Source of the DNA: Selenomonadaceae bacterium
Lineage (GTDB): Bacteria > Bacillota > Negativicutes > Selenomonadales > Selenomonadaceae
Assembly (NCBI GenBank): GCA_017446845.1
Contig: JAFSOQ010000096.1
Location: forward strand, 1-53,001
DNA length: 53,001 bases
Direction of reading: 5' to 3'
How positions within the stretch are numbered: position 1 is the first letter of the stretch; every line of letters begins with the position of its first letter. Under the pieces are notes generated by a model, which was not told where the DNA came from, made no database searches, and saw only the letters and a list, made by a program, of their open reading frames with translations. The position numbers and the translations under genes are program-made. Below are positions 1 to 7,462 of this stretch, in pieces.

Positions 1-640
1 GTCCCTGTTGACCTTGCGGAACGTTTTGTTGATTGAATTGCTGTTGTTGACCTTGAGGAACGTTTTGCTGAGTGAATTGCGCTTGTTGACCTTGAGGAAC
101 GTTTTGCTGAGTGAATTGCTGTTGTTGTCCTTGAGGAATATTTTGTTGATGAATTTGTCCCTGCTGACCTTGCGGAATATTTTGCTGAGGAAATTGCTGT
201 TGTTGACCTTGAGGAATATTTTGCTGATTGAATTGCGCTTGCTGTCCTTGCGGAACGTTTTGTTGATTGAATTGCTGTTGTTGACCTTGAGGAACGTTTT
301 GCTGAGTGAATTGCTGTTGTTGTCCTTGAGGAACGTTTTGCTGAGTGAATTGCTGTTGTTGTCCTTGAGGAACGTTTTGCTGAGTGAATTGTCCCTGCTG
401 TCCTTGCGGAATATTTTGCTGAGTGAATTGTCCCTGCTGCCCTTGCGGAATATTTTGCTGAGTAAATTGTCCCTGCTGACCCTGCGGAATATTTTGCTGA
501 TTGAATTGTCCCTGCTGTCCTTGAGGAATGTTTTGTTGAGTGAATTGCTGTTGCTGTCCTTGCGGAATATTTTGCTGAGCGAATTGTCCCTGCTGTCCTT
601 GAGGAATGTTTTGCTGCGTAAACTGCTGTTGTTGACCCTG
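1..640. repeat. 39-bp coding tandem repeat (about 16 copies)
   Basis: The motif GGAACG or GGAATA recurs exactly every 39 bases (first at 18, 57 and 96) up to about 640. Each unit encodes 13 residues of the minus-strand protein. Variation between units is mostly at single codons (GTT/ATT for Val/Ile; AGT, ATT and AGC in the opposite-strand reading), so the array is diverged but perfectly in frame, with no partial units inside. Confidence 0.95.
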
Positions 641-1438
641 CTGAGCAAATTTTCCGCCGAAACTTCTGAACATCGATTCCAAAAATCTCTGGGTTGCGCC
701 CTGCGGCTGTTGTCCCTGCTGAGTCTGCGGCTGTTGCTGTTGAAGTTGCGGCTGTTCCGGTTGCAAATTGTCGACTTCGGGGCGCGGCATGAAATATTTG
801 ACCAGCTGCTTTAGAAATTGCATACTCTCGGACTGCGGCTGTTGTTGATAGATGTTGGGCGTTTGCGCGAGCTGCGATAAAATTTCATAAAGGGCTTGCG
901 GGAGTTGTTCGGCGGTTTTGGCGTCGACCAATTCAAAAGCCGCTTTGGTTATCAAAATCGGCTCCAATTCGTCGCCGCCCTCTTCCATGACGATTGCTTC
1001 TTTAAAATTCGACAGCAATGCTTGAGTGTCTTCGCTTAATTTCATTGAGTAACCTTTTTCGGCGAGCGTTCCGATTTGCAAGAGCATTCGCGAAAAAAGC
1101 ATGAGCTGATCCATTGAAAAGCGTTGACTCTCGACGGTGCTGCCGATTCCTTTGCCGAGTGTCGACTCCAAAGAAAGTGATTGCCTCAAAATATTTTTTA
1201 CGACGTCACCCACTTCCTTTGGTAATCTTTGGATGCCGTATTTTTCCTCCGTGCCGATTTTTCCGAGCGTCGCCGCTATATCTTGAATTGCCGTTTTTAA
1301 ATTAACTGTAGTCTGCGGTCGAAAGCCGCCGCCTCCGTCGTCGCGTCGCCGTACTCGGTCTAATCCTTCGGACGGTCGTTGTCGGTCTATCGGTCGAATT
1401 CCTGTTGAGCCTGCGTCAATTAATGGCATGTCATACAT
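1..1438 (-). CDS. Gln-rich tandem-repeat protein of unknown function (3' end outside window)
   Basis: The reading frame is open from an ATG at 1438 (alternative ATG at 1429, better spaced from the AAAGGAG at about 1442-1448) to the window edge, about 479 codons without a stop. Residues 1 to about 268 are ordinary mixed sequence: a basic, Gly-rich N-terminus followed by probable helices, then Gln/Pro-rich linkers. From about residue 268 the protein is a 13-residue tandem repeat, consensus QQNIPQGQQGQFT with Val/Ile, Thr/Asn/Ala and Gln/Gly variants, in at least 16 copies (39-bp DNA unit, about 1-640). No signal peptide or membrane segment is visible. I do not recognise the N-terminal domain. 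The Gln/Asn-rich, charge-poor repeat resembles low-complexity or prion-like segments, but that is only a likeness. The copy number may vary between strains. The opposite strand is also open across the repeat, which is a by-product of the codon pattern. Confidence 0.8.
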   Translation of the reverse strand, partial: MYDMPLIDAGSTGIRPIDRQRPSEGLDRVRRRDDGGGGFRPQTTVNLKTAIQDIAATLGKIGTEEKYGIQRLPKEVGDVVKNILRQSLSLESTLGKGIGSTVESQRFSMDQLMLFSRMLLQIGTLAEKGYSMKLSEDTQALLSNFKEAIVMEEGGDELEPILITKAAFELVDAKTAEQLPQALYEILSQLAQTPNIYQQQPQSESMQFLKQLVKYFMPRPEVDNLQPEQPQLQQQQPQTQQGQQPQGATQRFLESMFRSFGGKFAQQGQQQQFTQQNIPQGQQGQFAQQNIPQGQQQQFTQQNIPQGQQGQFNQQNIPQGQQGQFTQQNIPQGQQGQFTQQNIPQGQQGQFTQQNVPQGQQQQFTQQNVPQGQQQQFTQQNVPQGQQQQFNQQNVPQGQQAQFNQQNIPQGQQQQFPQQNIPQGQQGQIHQQNIPQGQQQQFTQQNVPQGQQAQFTQQNVPQGQQQQFNQQNVPQGQQG

Positions 1439-1557
1439 CAGCTCCTTTCGTGTCAAAGATTATATCGGAATTTTATGCCATTAACTTTCAACTTTCAAGA
1501 ATCACCGTTGAATTTTTATCGCGGACTTTGATAAAATAATTGCGGGAGGTGTCGGAA

Positions 1558-2070
1558 ATGGACAATAACGGAATCAAACAGAGACTTGACGCTTACATTG
1601 CCGAAAATTTTTTGGAAGAAAAAAAAATTCCTGCGAATGATGCGTACAAATGTTATGAGTCGTTCGCGTTTGGAGGCAGTCATTTTTGCCGAAAAATAAA
1701 TTTCGACAAAATTTTTGAGAAGAACAAGGACGAAACTTTTTCCGAGAAGATGACGCGGCTTGTTGAGGAGAGCGGCGAAAAAAATTCTGTCATCTACAAA
1801 CGCGCGCAAATCGACCGCCAACTTTTTTCCCGAATCAAAAAAAATAAAGATTATCAACCCAGCAAAGATACGGCGGTTGCGCTTGCACTTGCCTTGAAAC
1901 TAAATTTATCCAAGGCAAAAGATTTTCTCGCCTCTGCCGGCTACGCGCTGACAAACTCTTCCAAGCGCGACGTGATAATTTCTTTTTTCCTTGAGAACGA
2001 AATTTTCGATACCGATTTACTCAACGATTATCTTTACGAATACAAACAGCCCGTTCTTTTTGGCAGATGA
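1558..2070 (+). CDS. Helix-turn-helix DNA-binding protein
   Basis: 170 residues from the ATG at 1558, chosen because GGGAGGTG (1544-1551) lies 6 bases upstream; an in-frame TTG at 1540 lies before that site. The C-terminal ~95 residues look like the small helical HTH domain often found C-terminal to macro domains or on its own in Firmicutes: a YKRAQIDRQLFSRIKKNKDY stretch, then PSKDTAVALALAL, then KDFLASAGYAL. This is recognised from family memory, not a search. The N-terminal ~75 residues are charged and contain no enzyme motif that I can see. It stands alone, followed by a hairpin terminator at 2168. Target and role are unknown. Confidence 0.75.
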   Translation: MDNNGIKQRLDAYIAENFLEEKKIPANDAYKCYESFAFGGSHFCRKINFDKIFEKNKDETFSEKMTRLVEESGEKNSVIYKRAQIDRQLFSRIKKNKDYQPSKDTAVALALALKLNLSKAKDFLASAGYALTNSSKRDVIISFFLENEIFDTDLLNDYLYEYKQPVLFGR

Positions 2071-2167
2071 CCCATTTTAAAAGCGAGGGGAACGGCTGCT
2101 GCTCGCCGATGCTCTTTAAAATTTGAAAATTGAATTCCTGGACAAATTCTAACTTTTGCCGAAAATC

Positions 2168-2198
2168 CCTTGGCCTTAAAAAGCCGAGGAATTTTTTT
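2168..2198 (+). terminator. Intrinsic terminator after the HTH gene
   Basis: A 7-bp stem CCTTGGC / GCCGAGG (2168-2174 with 2183-2189, one T-G wobble), loop of 8, followed by a run of seven T (2192-2198). It lies about 100 bases after the HTH gene. Confidence 0.75.
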
Positions 2199-2211
2199 AT
2201 TTGCTCTTCGT

Positions 2212-2324
2212 TATTTCAATTCGCAACCGAAAAAACCTTCACAAGCAGAATTGTCCGGCGAAAAACCCTTTGCCGACATTAGTTCAATCCGGTCAAGCCA
2301 CTTGGCAACCTCTGTCCGTGTGCA
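2212..2324 (-). pseudogene. IS3-family transposase (OrfB) C-terminal scrap
   Basis: In two adjacent minus-strand frames one reads HTDRGCQ, then after a frameshift WLDRIELMSAKG and SPDNSACEGFFG. These match the conserved end of the IS3/IS150-group DDE transposase (HSDRG, then the SPDNSACEGFFGRLKNE block). The frame is broken by a shift and by stops, and nothing upstream continues the integrase core, so this is a remnant. No terminal inverted repeat was identified next to it. Confidence 0.8.
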
Positions 2325-2476
2325 CTATCGGATGTAAAATCCACGGTGCACCGAGGCTCAAGGTTTGCCGCGTCTAATTTTAGCGTTTCTGCCAAGTCAG
2401 GGTAAAATATTTCGGCGTGATTGCTGTTTAAAAACGTTGCTTTGCCTACGTCGAACAGCTTTCCAACCTTCGCGTC

Positions 2477-2605
2477 TTAGAGTTGCAAAAAAAGTGGGCA
2501 GAGTGCCCTGCCCGATCGCTCGGGAGCAATAAACTCCTCCTTAACGACCGACTCCAAACCAGTCAAACTTCCTTTCAAGCTGTCAATCGCCACGATTATT
2601 TTCAT
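2477..2605 (-). pseudogene. Broken 5' end of a glycerate kinase-like gene
   Basis: The ATG at 2605 has a perfect GGAGG 8 bases upstream and encodes MKIIVAIDSLKGSLTGLE, which resembles the N-terminus of the GarK/GlxK glycerate kinase family (MKIvvAiDSfKGSlsslEa). The frame becomes unrelated after about 25 residues and stops at TAA 2477-2479 after 42 codons, against about 370 in the intact family. Beyond the stop the same frame is open again to about 2300, with sequence I do not recognise, before the IS3 scrap. The start signals survive while the gene body is gone. Confidence 0.65.
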
Positions 2606-2720
2606 TGCCAAAACCTCCGTTAAAAATTTCGCGTCATTATATCACGTCGCAAAAATTATTGCGCAGCTGAAAGGAAATTCAAAGGACGCAGGGAATATAA
2701 ACTACGGAGGTTGAAAAGCT

Positions 2721-4538
2721 GTGGGAAGTGCGGAGCTTGATGAATTCGTTGAGCGCGTGGCGGAACGGACGGATATTTATTCGGTCGTGTCGCGCTACGT
2801 ACAGCTCACTCAAAAAAGCGGGCGATATTGGGGACGTTGTCCCTTCCACAACGAAAAAACCGCTTCCTTCAGCGTGAGTGCCGACAAAGGACTTTTTTAT
2901 TGCTTCGGTTGCGGAGCGGGCGGCAACGTCTTCAAGTTCCTGTCGCTCATTGAAAACATAACTTATTTCGAAGCCGTTAAACTTCAAGCGCAAAGATTGG
3001 GCATCGATCTTCCCGCAAAAAAATCTTCGCCCGAAGAGGACAGACGTCGACGCGAGGAAAAAACTTTATTAAAAATTAATGAATTCGCGCAGGATTTTTA
3101 CCACGAATGTTTAATCAAAACAGCCCGCGGCGAAGTCGGCAGGAAATATTTGACGGCGCGTGGAATTACGGCAGAGACGATTGAAAATTTCAAAATAGGT
3201 TACGCGCCCGAAGAATGGGAAAATCTTTTGCCCAAACTTACTCGGCAAGGTTTTTCTCCCGGACAATTGGAAACGGTCGGACTAATCGCCAAGAGAAAAA
3301 ATTCTCCGGGCTATTATGACAGATTCCGAAATCGAATCATGATTCCAATCGCCGATATTTTCGGGCACGTCGTCGGATTCGGCGGACGTGTTCTCGGCTC
3401 CGAAGACGACACAACTCCAAAATATCTAAACACGCCCGAAACTGTTCTGTTCAATAAAAGAAATTTGCTTTTCGGCTTGGACAAGTCAAATCGTGCGATA
3501 AGTACGGCGGGCGCGGCGGTCGTCGTCGAAGGTTACATGGACGCGATTTCACTTTTCAGCGCGGGTATAAAAAATGTCGTCGCAACGCTCGGAACTGCTT
3601 TTACGCCCGAACACGTCAAGTTGATTCTGCGTTATGCTCGGAAAATTATTTTCTGCTACGACAGCGACGAAGCAGGGCAACGCGCTACGATTCGTGCTTT
3701 ACCGATTGTTCAGGCGGCGGGCGCAGAAGTTTTCGTCATAACAATCCCCGACGGCAAAGACCCCGATGAATTTGTTCGCAAGCACGGCAAAGAAGAATTC
3801 GACGCGCTGATTAAAAATGCAGAGCCGTTGATTGATTATCGCATGAATTACGTCCTTGCCCGCGCAGATTTGTCGATGATTCGCGGGAAATCTCAAGCTT
3901 TGCAAGAAATTTTTCCCGTCATTGAAAAAATCGATAAAACTTCTACGCGCAACGAGTATTTAAAAAAAATCGCCTCGGCATTTTTTATGGACGAGCGAGA
4001 TGTTGTCGGCGCGTGGAAAAAATTTTCCTCAAGACCTGCGCAAGAAAATACTCGTGAGCCTGCAAAAAAATTTGTCGCCAAAGCAAAAACTTCCGATAAA
4101 AATGCATTGAGGTTAAGTACGGCGTGTGAAGATGTTTTGCGAATGGCTTGGCACGAAAGCGACACGCTGGGCTATACTTTGACAATGGTGCCGCGAGAAT
4201 TTTTTTCGGAAGTGCACAGAGAAATAATCGCCTGGCTTGAAACTTGCGCGGAACAGGAAAGACGTCCCGATAAAATGAGTGCGGCAAAAGAACTGACTGA
4301 GGCGGCAAATGCGGAACTTTCTCGGATATTGATGAATGGTTCGGATTCGCCGCGCAACACGGAAGTTAATATCTTTGAAGATTCGGTTAAAATTTTGCGC
4401 AGAGCCATGCTCAATGAAAAATATTACGCATTGCTCGCGCAAGCTGAAAAATATATGCAAAGCGACAAAGCGACTTACGCCAAAAAAGTCGAAGAGTCGT
4501 TCAAGATAAAAAAAGAAATTGATAAATTGCAAGGTTAG
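2721..4538 (+). CDS. dnaG: DNA primase DnaG
   Basis: 605 residues, GTG start with ACGGAGG 10 bases upstream. It synthesises RNA primers for DNA replication at the fork with DnaB helicase. The N-terminal zinc ribbon shows CPFH, then CFGCG near residues 40-65 (Cys-His-Cys-Cys ligands). The TOPRIM core shows VVVEGYMDAIS (catalytic Glu, ~270) and FCYDSDEAG (Asp pair, ~312-316). The C-terminal ~150 residues are the helical DnaB-interaction part. Length is normal. It is followed 49 bases later by rpoD, the usual dnaG-rpoD arrangement of the macromolecular synthesis operon. Confidence 0.97.
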   Translation: MGSAELDEFVERVAERTDIYSVVSRYVQLTQKSGRYWGRCPFHNEKTASFSVSADKGLFYCFGCGAGGNVFKFLSLIENITYFEAVKLQAQRLGIDLPAKKSSPEEDRRRREEKTLLKINEFAQDFYHECLIKTARGEVGRKYLTARGITAETIENFKIGYAPEEWENLLPKLTRQGFSPGQLETVGLIAKRKNSPGYYDRFRNRIMIPIADIFGHVVGFGGRVLGSEDDTTPKYLNTPETVLFNKRNLLFGLDKSNRAISTAGAAVVVEGYMDAISLFSAGIKNVVATLGTAFTPEHVKLILRYARKIIFCYDSDEAGQRATIRALPIVQAAGAEVFVITIPDGKDPDEFVRKHGKEEFDALIKNAEPLIDYRMNYVLARADLSMIRGKSQALQEIFPVIEKIDKTSTRNEYLKKIASAFFMDERDVVGAWKKFSSRPAQENTREPAKKFVAKAKTSDKNALRLSTACEDVLRMAWHESDTLGYTLTMVPREFFSEVHREIIAWLETCAEQERRPDKMSAAKELTEAANAELSRILMNGSDSPRNTEVNIFEDSVKILRRAMLNEKYYALLAQAEKYMQSDKATYAKKVEESFKIKKEIDKLQG

Positions 4539-4572
4539 GAATTAGGAACCGGTTCCCGGTTCCCAATACCAA
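4536..4572. repeat. TTAGGAA heptamer pair plus palindrome between dnaG and rpoD
   Basis: Overlapping the dnaG stop codon are TTAGGAATTAGGAA and then GGAACCGGTTCC followed by CGGTTCCC. This is the shortest of several intergenic clusters of TTAGGAN repeats in the window. Confidence 0.6.
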
Positions 4573-4590
4573 GAAAGGAGGCTGCGATTG

Positions 4591-5931
4591 ATGACAGGAG
4601 AAAATAAAACTGTCGAGCCGAATAAAAACGGCTCCCACGGCAGCCTGTCGGGAAACAAAAAAAATCATTCCGCACAAAAAAAATCTGAGCCTGCGGCGGC
4701 AACTTCAACAGAAGACGCACTCAAAAATCCTAAAGGTCGTCCGCCAAAAATTATTTCGGCTTTAACGGAAAGAGCTAAGCAAACCGGCGGGAAGCTGACT
4801 TGGGGCGACTTGGACAGGATTATCCAGACTTTCGGCGTGGAAAACGATACGGACGAAATTGAAGAAATCCTGAGCATGTGCGAGCGCGAAGGCATAGAAA
4901 TAACAAACGAAGACGCACCCCTTGAGGATATTGGCGACGACGCTGTCGATGCCGATTTGCCTGTGGAAGAAACCGTGCTCGAAAATGAGGACGCTTTAAC
5001 TTCCGTTGAACCTACCGAAGTCGAAGTCCCTGCAGATGATGCCGAAGCACCCAAGCCGACAGTCGAAGTCGAATTGATACCCGACAACATTTCAATCGAT
5101 GACCCTGTTCGCATGTATCTGAAAGAAATCGGGCGCGTACCGCTCCTGACCGCCGAACAAGAACGCGAACTGGCAATGCGAATGGAATCCGACGACGAGG
5201 AAGAACATTCCGAGGCGCAGAAACAACTTGCCGAAGCGAATTTGCGCTTGGTCGTGTCAATCGCCAAAAGATACGCCGGACGCGGCATGGGTTTTCTCGA
5301 TTTGATTCAAGAGGGCAACTTGGGATTGATTAAGGCGGTAGAAAAATTTGATTATCACAAGGGCTACAAATTTTCTACCTACGCAACGTGGTGGATTCGT
5401 CAAGCGATAACGCGTGCGATAGCCGATCAAGCGCGCACAATCAGAATTCCCGTGCACATGGTCGAGACGATTAACAAACTCACGCGCGTTTCCCGAAATC
5501 TCCTGCAAAAGAACGGGCGCGAACCGACCGACGAAGAAATTGCCGCGGAAATGGAAGTTGACGTTGCCCGCGTGCGCGAGATTAAAAAAATTTCGCAAGA
5601 GCCGGTTTCATTGGAGACGCCCGTCGGCGAGGAAGATGATTCGCATTTGGGCGACTTTATCGAAGACCACGACGCACCCGCACCCGCCGATGCCGCTTCA
5701 TTCATGCTGTTAAAAGAACAGCTTGAAGATGTTCTCGGAACTTTGACGCAACGTGAGAAAAATGTTTTGCGCTTGAGATTCGGACTTGAAGACGGCAGAG
5801 CACGCACGCTTGAGGAAGTCGGCAGAAGTTTCAACGTCACTCGCGAAAGAATCAGGCAAATCGAAGCAAAAGCTTTGAGAAAATTACGCCACCCCGCCCG
5901 CTCAAAAAAGCTCAAAGATTTTCTGGATTGA
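4591..5931 (+). CDS. rpoD: RNA polymerase primary sigma factor (sigma A / RpoD)
   Basis: 446 residues from the ATG at 4591, with AAAGGAGG 9 bases upstream; an in-frame TTG at 4588 is less likely. It directs RNA polymerase to housekeeping promoters. An N-terminal low-complexity leader and region 1.1 (~50-110) are followed by an acidic linker, region 1.2 ([12 protein letters not shown], ~160), region 2 ([41 protein letters not shown]), region 3 and region 4 with the HTH ([20 protein letters not shown]). The acidic 40-residue linker before 1.2 makes it longer than the 370-380 residues of many Firmicutes sigma A proteins. Regions 2.4 and 4.2 look intact. Confidence 0.97.
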   Translation: MTGENKTVEPNKNGSHGSLSGNKKNHSAQKKSEPAAATSTEDALKNPKGRPPKIISALTERAKQTGGKLTWGDLDRIIQTFGVENDTDEIEEILSMCEREGIEITNEDAPLEDIGDDAVDADLPVEETVLENEDALTSVEPTEVEVPADDAEAPKPTVEVELIPDNISIDDPVRMYLKEIGRVPLLTAEQERELAMRMESDDEEEHSEAQKQLAEANLRLVVSIAKRYAGRGMGFLDLIQEGNLGLIKAVEKFDYHKGYKFSTYATWWIRQAITRAIADQARTIRIPVHMVETINKLTRVSRNLLQKNGREPTDEEIAAEMEVDVARVREIKKISQEPVSLETPVGEEDDSHLGDFIEDHDAPAPADAASFMLLKEQLEDVLGTLTQREKNVLRLRFGLEDGRARTLEEVGRSFNVTRERIRQIEAKALRKLRHPARSKKLKDFLD

Positions 5932-5939
5932 ATTTATCG

Positions 5940-5968
5940 GGAGTCGCAAGCGCGGCTCCTTTTCTTTT
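5940..5968 (+). terminator. Terminator-like hairpin between rpoD and era
   Basis: GGAGTCGC / GCGGCTCC (5940-5947 with 5952-5959, one wobble), loop AAGC, followed by TTTTCTTTT. It ends just before the GGAGG of era (5969-5973), so it may terminate rpoD mRNA and separate era expression from it. Confidence 0.7.
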
Positions 5969-5980
5969 GGAGGAATTGAC

Positions 5981-6871
5981 ATGAATTATAAATCGGGATT
6001 CGTCGCGGTAATCGGCAGACCGAATGTCGGCAAGTCGACGCTGATTAACAAAATTATCGGGCAGAAAGTTGCAATCACTTCCGACAAGCCGCAGACGACG
6101 CGCAGTCGCATTCAATGTATTTTGACTCAAGACGACGCGCAAATTATTTTTTTGGACACGCCCGGAATTCACAAACCAAAATTCAAACTTGGCGAGTACA
6201 TGCTCAAGGCGGCGGAAGGCACGCTAAAGGAAGTCGACGCGATTTTTTTTGTCATAGACGCGACGGAAAAATTTGGCGGCGGAGAAAAATACATACTCGA
6301 ACGTTTGAACGCGACGACTAAACCCGTGATTCTCGTCGTGAATAAAATTGACTTGACCGAGCGTGAAAAACTTTTGCCGATAATTGCGGAGTATTCGGCG
6401 CGCAGAGATTTTGCGGCAGTCGTCCCGATAAGCGCAACCGACGGCACCAACGTCGACGAGTTGATTGCGGAGGCGAAAAAATTTTTGCCCGAAGGCGTTC
6501 AATATTATCCCGCCGACATGGTGACCGACCAGCCCGAACGTTTGATAATTGCCGAGTTGATTCGCGAAAAAATTTTACACGCGACGCAAGATGAAATTCC
6601 GCACTCAATCGCCGTCGACTTGGAAGAATTCACGCCACGCGACAACGGCACGATTTTTATTCGGGCGACGATTTATGTTGAGCGCGACTCGCAGAAGGGA
6701 ATTTTAATCGGCAAGGGCGGCGCAATGTTAAAACAGGTCGGAGCGGCAGCGCGTCCCGAAATTGAAATGTTGCTCGGCTCGAAAATTTTTCTGGACTTGT
6801 GGGTTAAAGTCAAACGCGATTGGCGAAACTCAATCGGCGCACTTCAAAGTTTCGGCTTAAAAGATTTTTAA
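5981..6871 (+). CDS. era: GTPase Era
   Basis: 296 residues, ATG with GGAGG 7 bases upstream. Era binds the 3' end of 16S rRNA and acts in 30S subunit maturation. The G1 motif is GRPNVGKST (~11-19), G2 lies around TTRSR, G3 is DTPG (~60), G4 is NKID (~121) and G5 is SAT (~150). The C-terminal KH domain contains IGKGGAMLKQVG (~245-256). Length matches the family. It follows rpoD after a hairpin. Confidence 0.97.
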   Translation: MNYKSGFVAVIGRPNVGKSTLINKIIGQKVAITSDKPQTTRSRIQCILTQDDAQIIFLDTPGIHKPKFKLGEYMLKAAEGTLKEVDAIFFVIDATEKFGGGEKYILERLNATTKPVILVVNKIDLTEREKLLPIIAEYSARRDFAAVVPISATDGTNVDELIAEAKKFLPEGVQYYPADMVTDQPERLIIAELIREKILHATQDEIPHSIAVDLEEFTPRDNGTIFIRATIYVERDSQKGILIGKGGAMLKQVGAAARPEIEMLLGSKIFLDLWVKVKRDWRNSIGALQSFGLKDF

Positions 6872-6890
6872 ATCGTTGCAAACTTCTCAA

Positions 6891-6997
6891 CTAGAAATGC
6901 GCATGCATTTCGTACGAACGCGGCTACTACGTTAAAAATATTGAGCAGCACGGCGCGACCGCCGGGTCAAGCGTCACGCTTGCGCTTTTAAAGCGAC
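6891..6997 (-). repeat. Dispersed modular repeat, copy A
   Basis: Read on the minus strand it runs GTCGCTTTAAAAGCG, then a hairpin GCAAGCGTGACGCTTG, then CGGTCGCGCCGTGC, an AT-rich centre, GTAGCCGCG and a final hairpin GAAATGC-ATGC-GCATTTC ending in CTAG. The same module order occurs at 19829-19921 and 41590-41753. It lies about 20 bases after era. Confidence 0.8.
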
Positions 6998-7033
6998 CGC
7001 GACTGCTGTTTGATCACTTTTTAAAAGTTGGGC

Positions 7034-7061
7034 TTGCAAAAAATTCCAAGTAAGATATAAT
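7034..7061 (+). promoter_or_regulatory. Plus-strand promoter (candidate antisense RNA)
   Basis: TTGCAA (7034-7039), 16-base spacer, TATAAT (7056-7061), giving a predicted start near 7068. Nothing coding follows on the plus strand. The predicted RNA would run through the hairpin at 7080-7103 and the T-run at 7122-7126, antisense to the 3' end of the small-peptide transcript. Confidence 0.65.
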
Positions 7062-7067
7062 TGGCTT

Positions 7068-7126
7068 GCATAAAAAAATCCGCATTGCCACGACGGCAAG
7101 CGGTGTGCTTGACTAAAGCGGTTTTT
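7068..7126 (+). ncRNA. Candidate antisense RNA to the small-peptide mRNA
   Basis: Predicted from a strong promoter (7034-7061) and a possible end at GCGG followed by five T (7118-7126). It could fold into a CCGC-A-TTGCC / GGCAA-GCGG stem (7080-7103). It is complementary to the last ~55 bases of the predicted minus transcript, the arrangement of type I antitoxin RNAs with overlapping 3' ends. Ends are inferred; there is no expression evidence. Confidence 0.4.
7072..7103 (-). terminator. Terminator of the small-peptide transcript
   Basis: On the minus strand CCGCTTGCC-GTCGT-GGCAA-T-GCGG (9 bp with one bulge) is followed by ATTTTTTT (7079-7072). It lies about 80 bases after the stop codon of the 26-codon ORF. 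Confidence 0.7.
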
Positions 7127-7183
7127 CACCCACATATATCTGATTGGTAGAACGAAGGATTGGTCGCTTAGCTGTGCAGAAGC

Positions 7184-7264
7184 TTAGGCGGTCGTTTTGC
7201 TAAGTATCAGCAGAATTGCTCCTGCGATAATTGTCACGCGGACGATAAATTTAATCACGCGCAT
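7184..7264 (-). CDS. 26-residue hydrophobic peptide, candidate type I toxin
   Basis: ATG at 7264 with GGGGGTGA four bases upstream; stop TAA at 7184-7186. The peptide begins MRVIKFIVRV, continues as one hydrophobic helix (TIIAGAILLILS) and ends in KTTA: a basic N-terminus plus one membrane span. It has its own promoter (7335-7362) and terminator (7072-7103), with a 5' stem-loop CGCCT / AGGCG (7300-7317) near the predicted RNA start. The size, topology, isolated transcription unit and convergent promoter fit type I toxins such as Fst, TxpA or TisB, but the sequence matches none that I recognise. A simple small membrane protein is the alternative. Confidence 0.55.
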   Translation of the reverse strand: MRVIKFIVRVTIIAGAILLILSKTTA

Positions 7265-7334
7265 CCCGTCACCCCCAATCTGAGGGCTTTGGATTTAACC
7301 GCCTGCTGTTTAAGGCGCAAGCACAAGTGAACAA

Positions 7335-7362
7335 ATTATAGCACGCTTTAAACGAATTGCAA
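7335..7362 (-). promoter_or_regulatory. Promoter of the small-peptide gene
   Basis: On the minus strand TTGCAA (7362-7357), 16-base spacer, TATAAT (7340-7335); predicted start near 7328, 64 bases before the ATG. The -35, spacer length and -10 are identical to those of the opposing promoter at 7034. Confidence 0.7.
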
Positions 7363-7462
7363 AACGAAAATTTAATCCCGCTTGTTTCGGCAGGGATTTA
7401 TTTTTTTGCGTGGAATAGTTGAAAAAAATTTCGGAAGTTGTAAGTTGAAAGGAGCGATTGTA

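Larger units (their letters stand above)
2071..2720. other. Decayed intergenic region between the HTH gene and dnaG
   Basis: 650 bases without an intact gene. It begins with a TTTTAAAAGCGAGGGGAAC segment resembling the left end of the dispersed repeat seen at 19829, then the terminator at 2168, the IS3 scrap, an unrecognised open stretch (about 2330-2475, minus) and the glycerate kinase start. Codon pattern and composition are like the flanking genome. Confidence 0.7.
6872..7462. other. Intergenic region holding a repeat and a candidate small-peptide/antisense locus
   Basis: Between era and the EAL gene. Contents in order: dispersed repeat copy A, a plus promoter (7034), a hairpin (7080-7103), a 26-codon minus ORF (7184-7264), and its promoter (7335-7362). 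From 7363 to 7462 is the leader of the EAL gene, with no further element that I can support. Confidence 0.8.

Noticed and set aside
1..640. Possible CRISPR array because of regular spacing
   Set aside because: The whole 39-base unit is repeated without variable spacers, it stays in frame as 13 codons, and no cas gene is near.
8..814. 268-codon plus-strand open frame rich in Leu/Arg/Asn
   Set aside because: It is the antisense reading of the 39-bp repeat. The minus frame has a start with ribosome site, sensible N-terminal domain and Gln-rich repeats; the plus frame has no ribosome site and an implausible Leu-rich composition.
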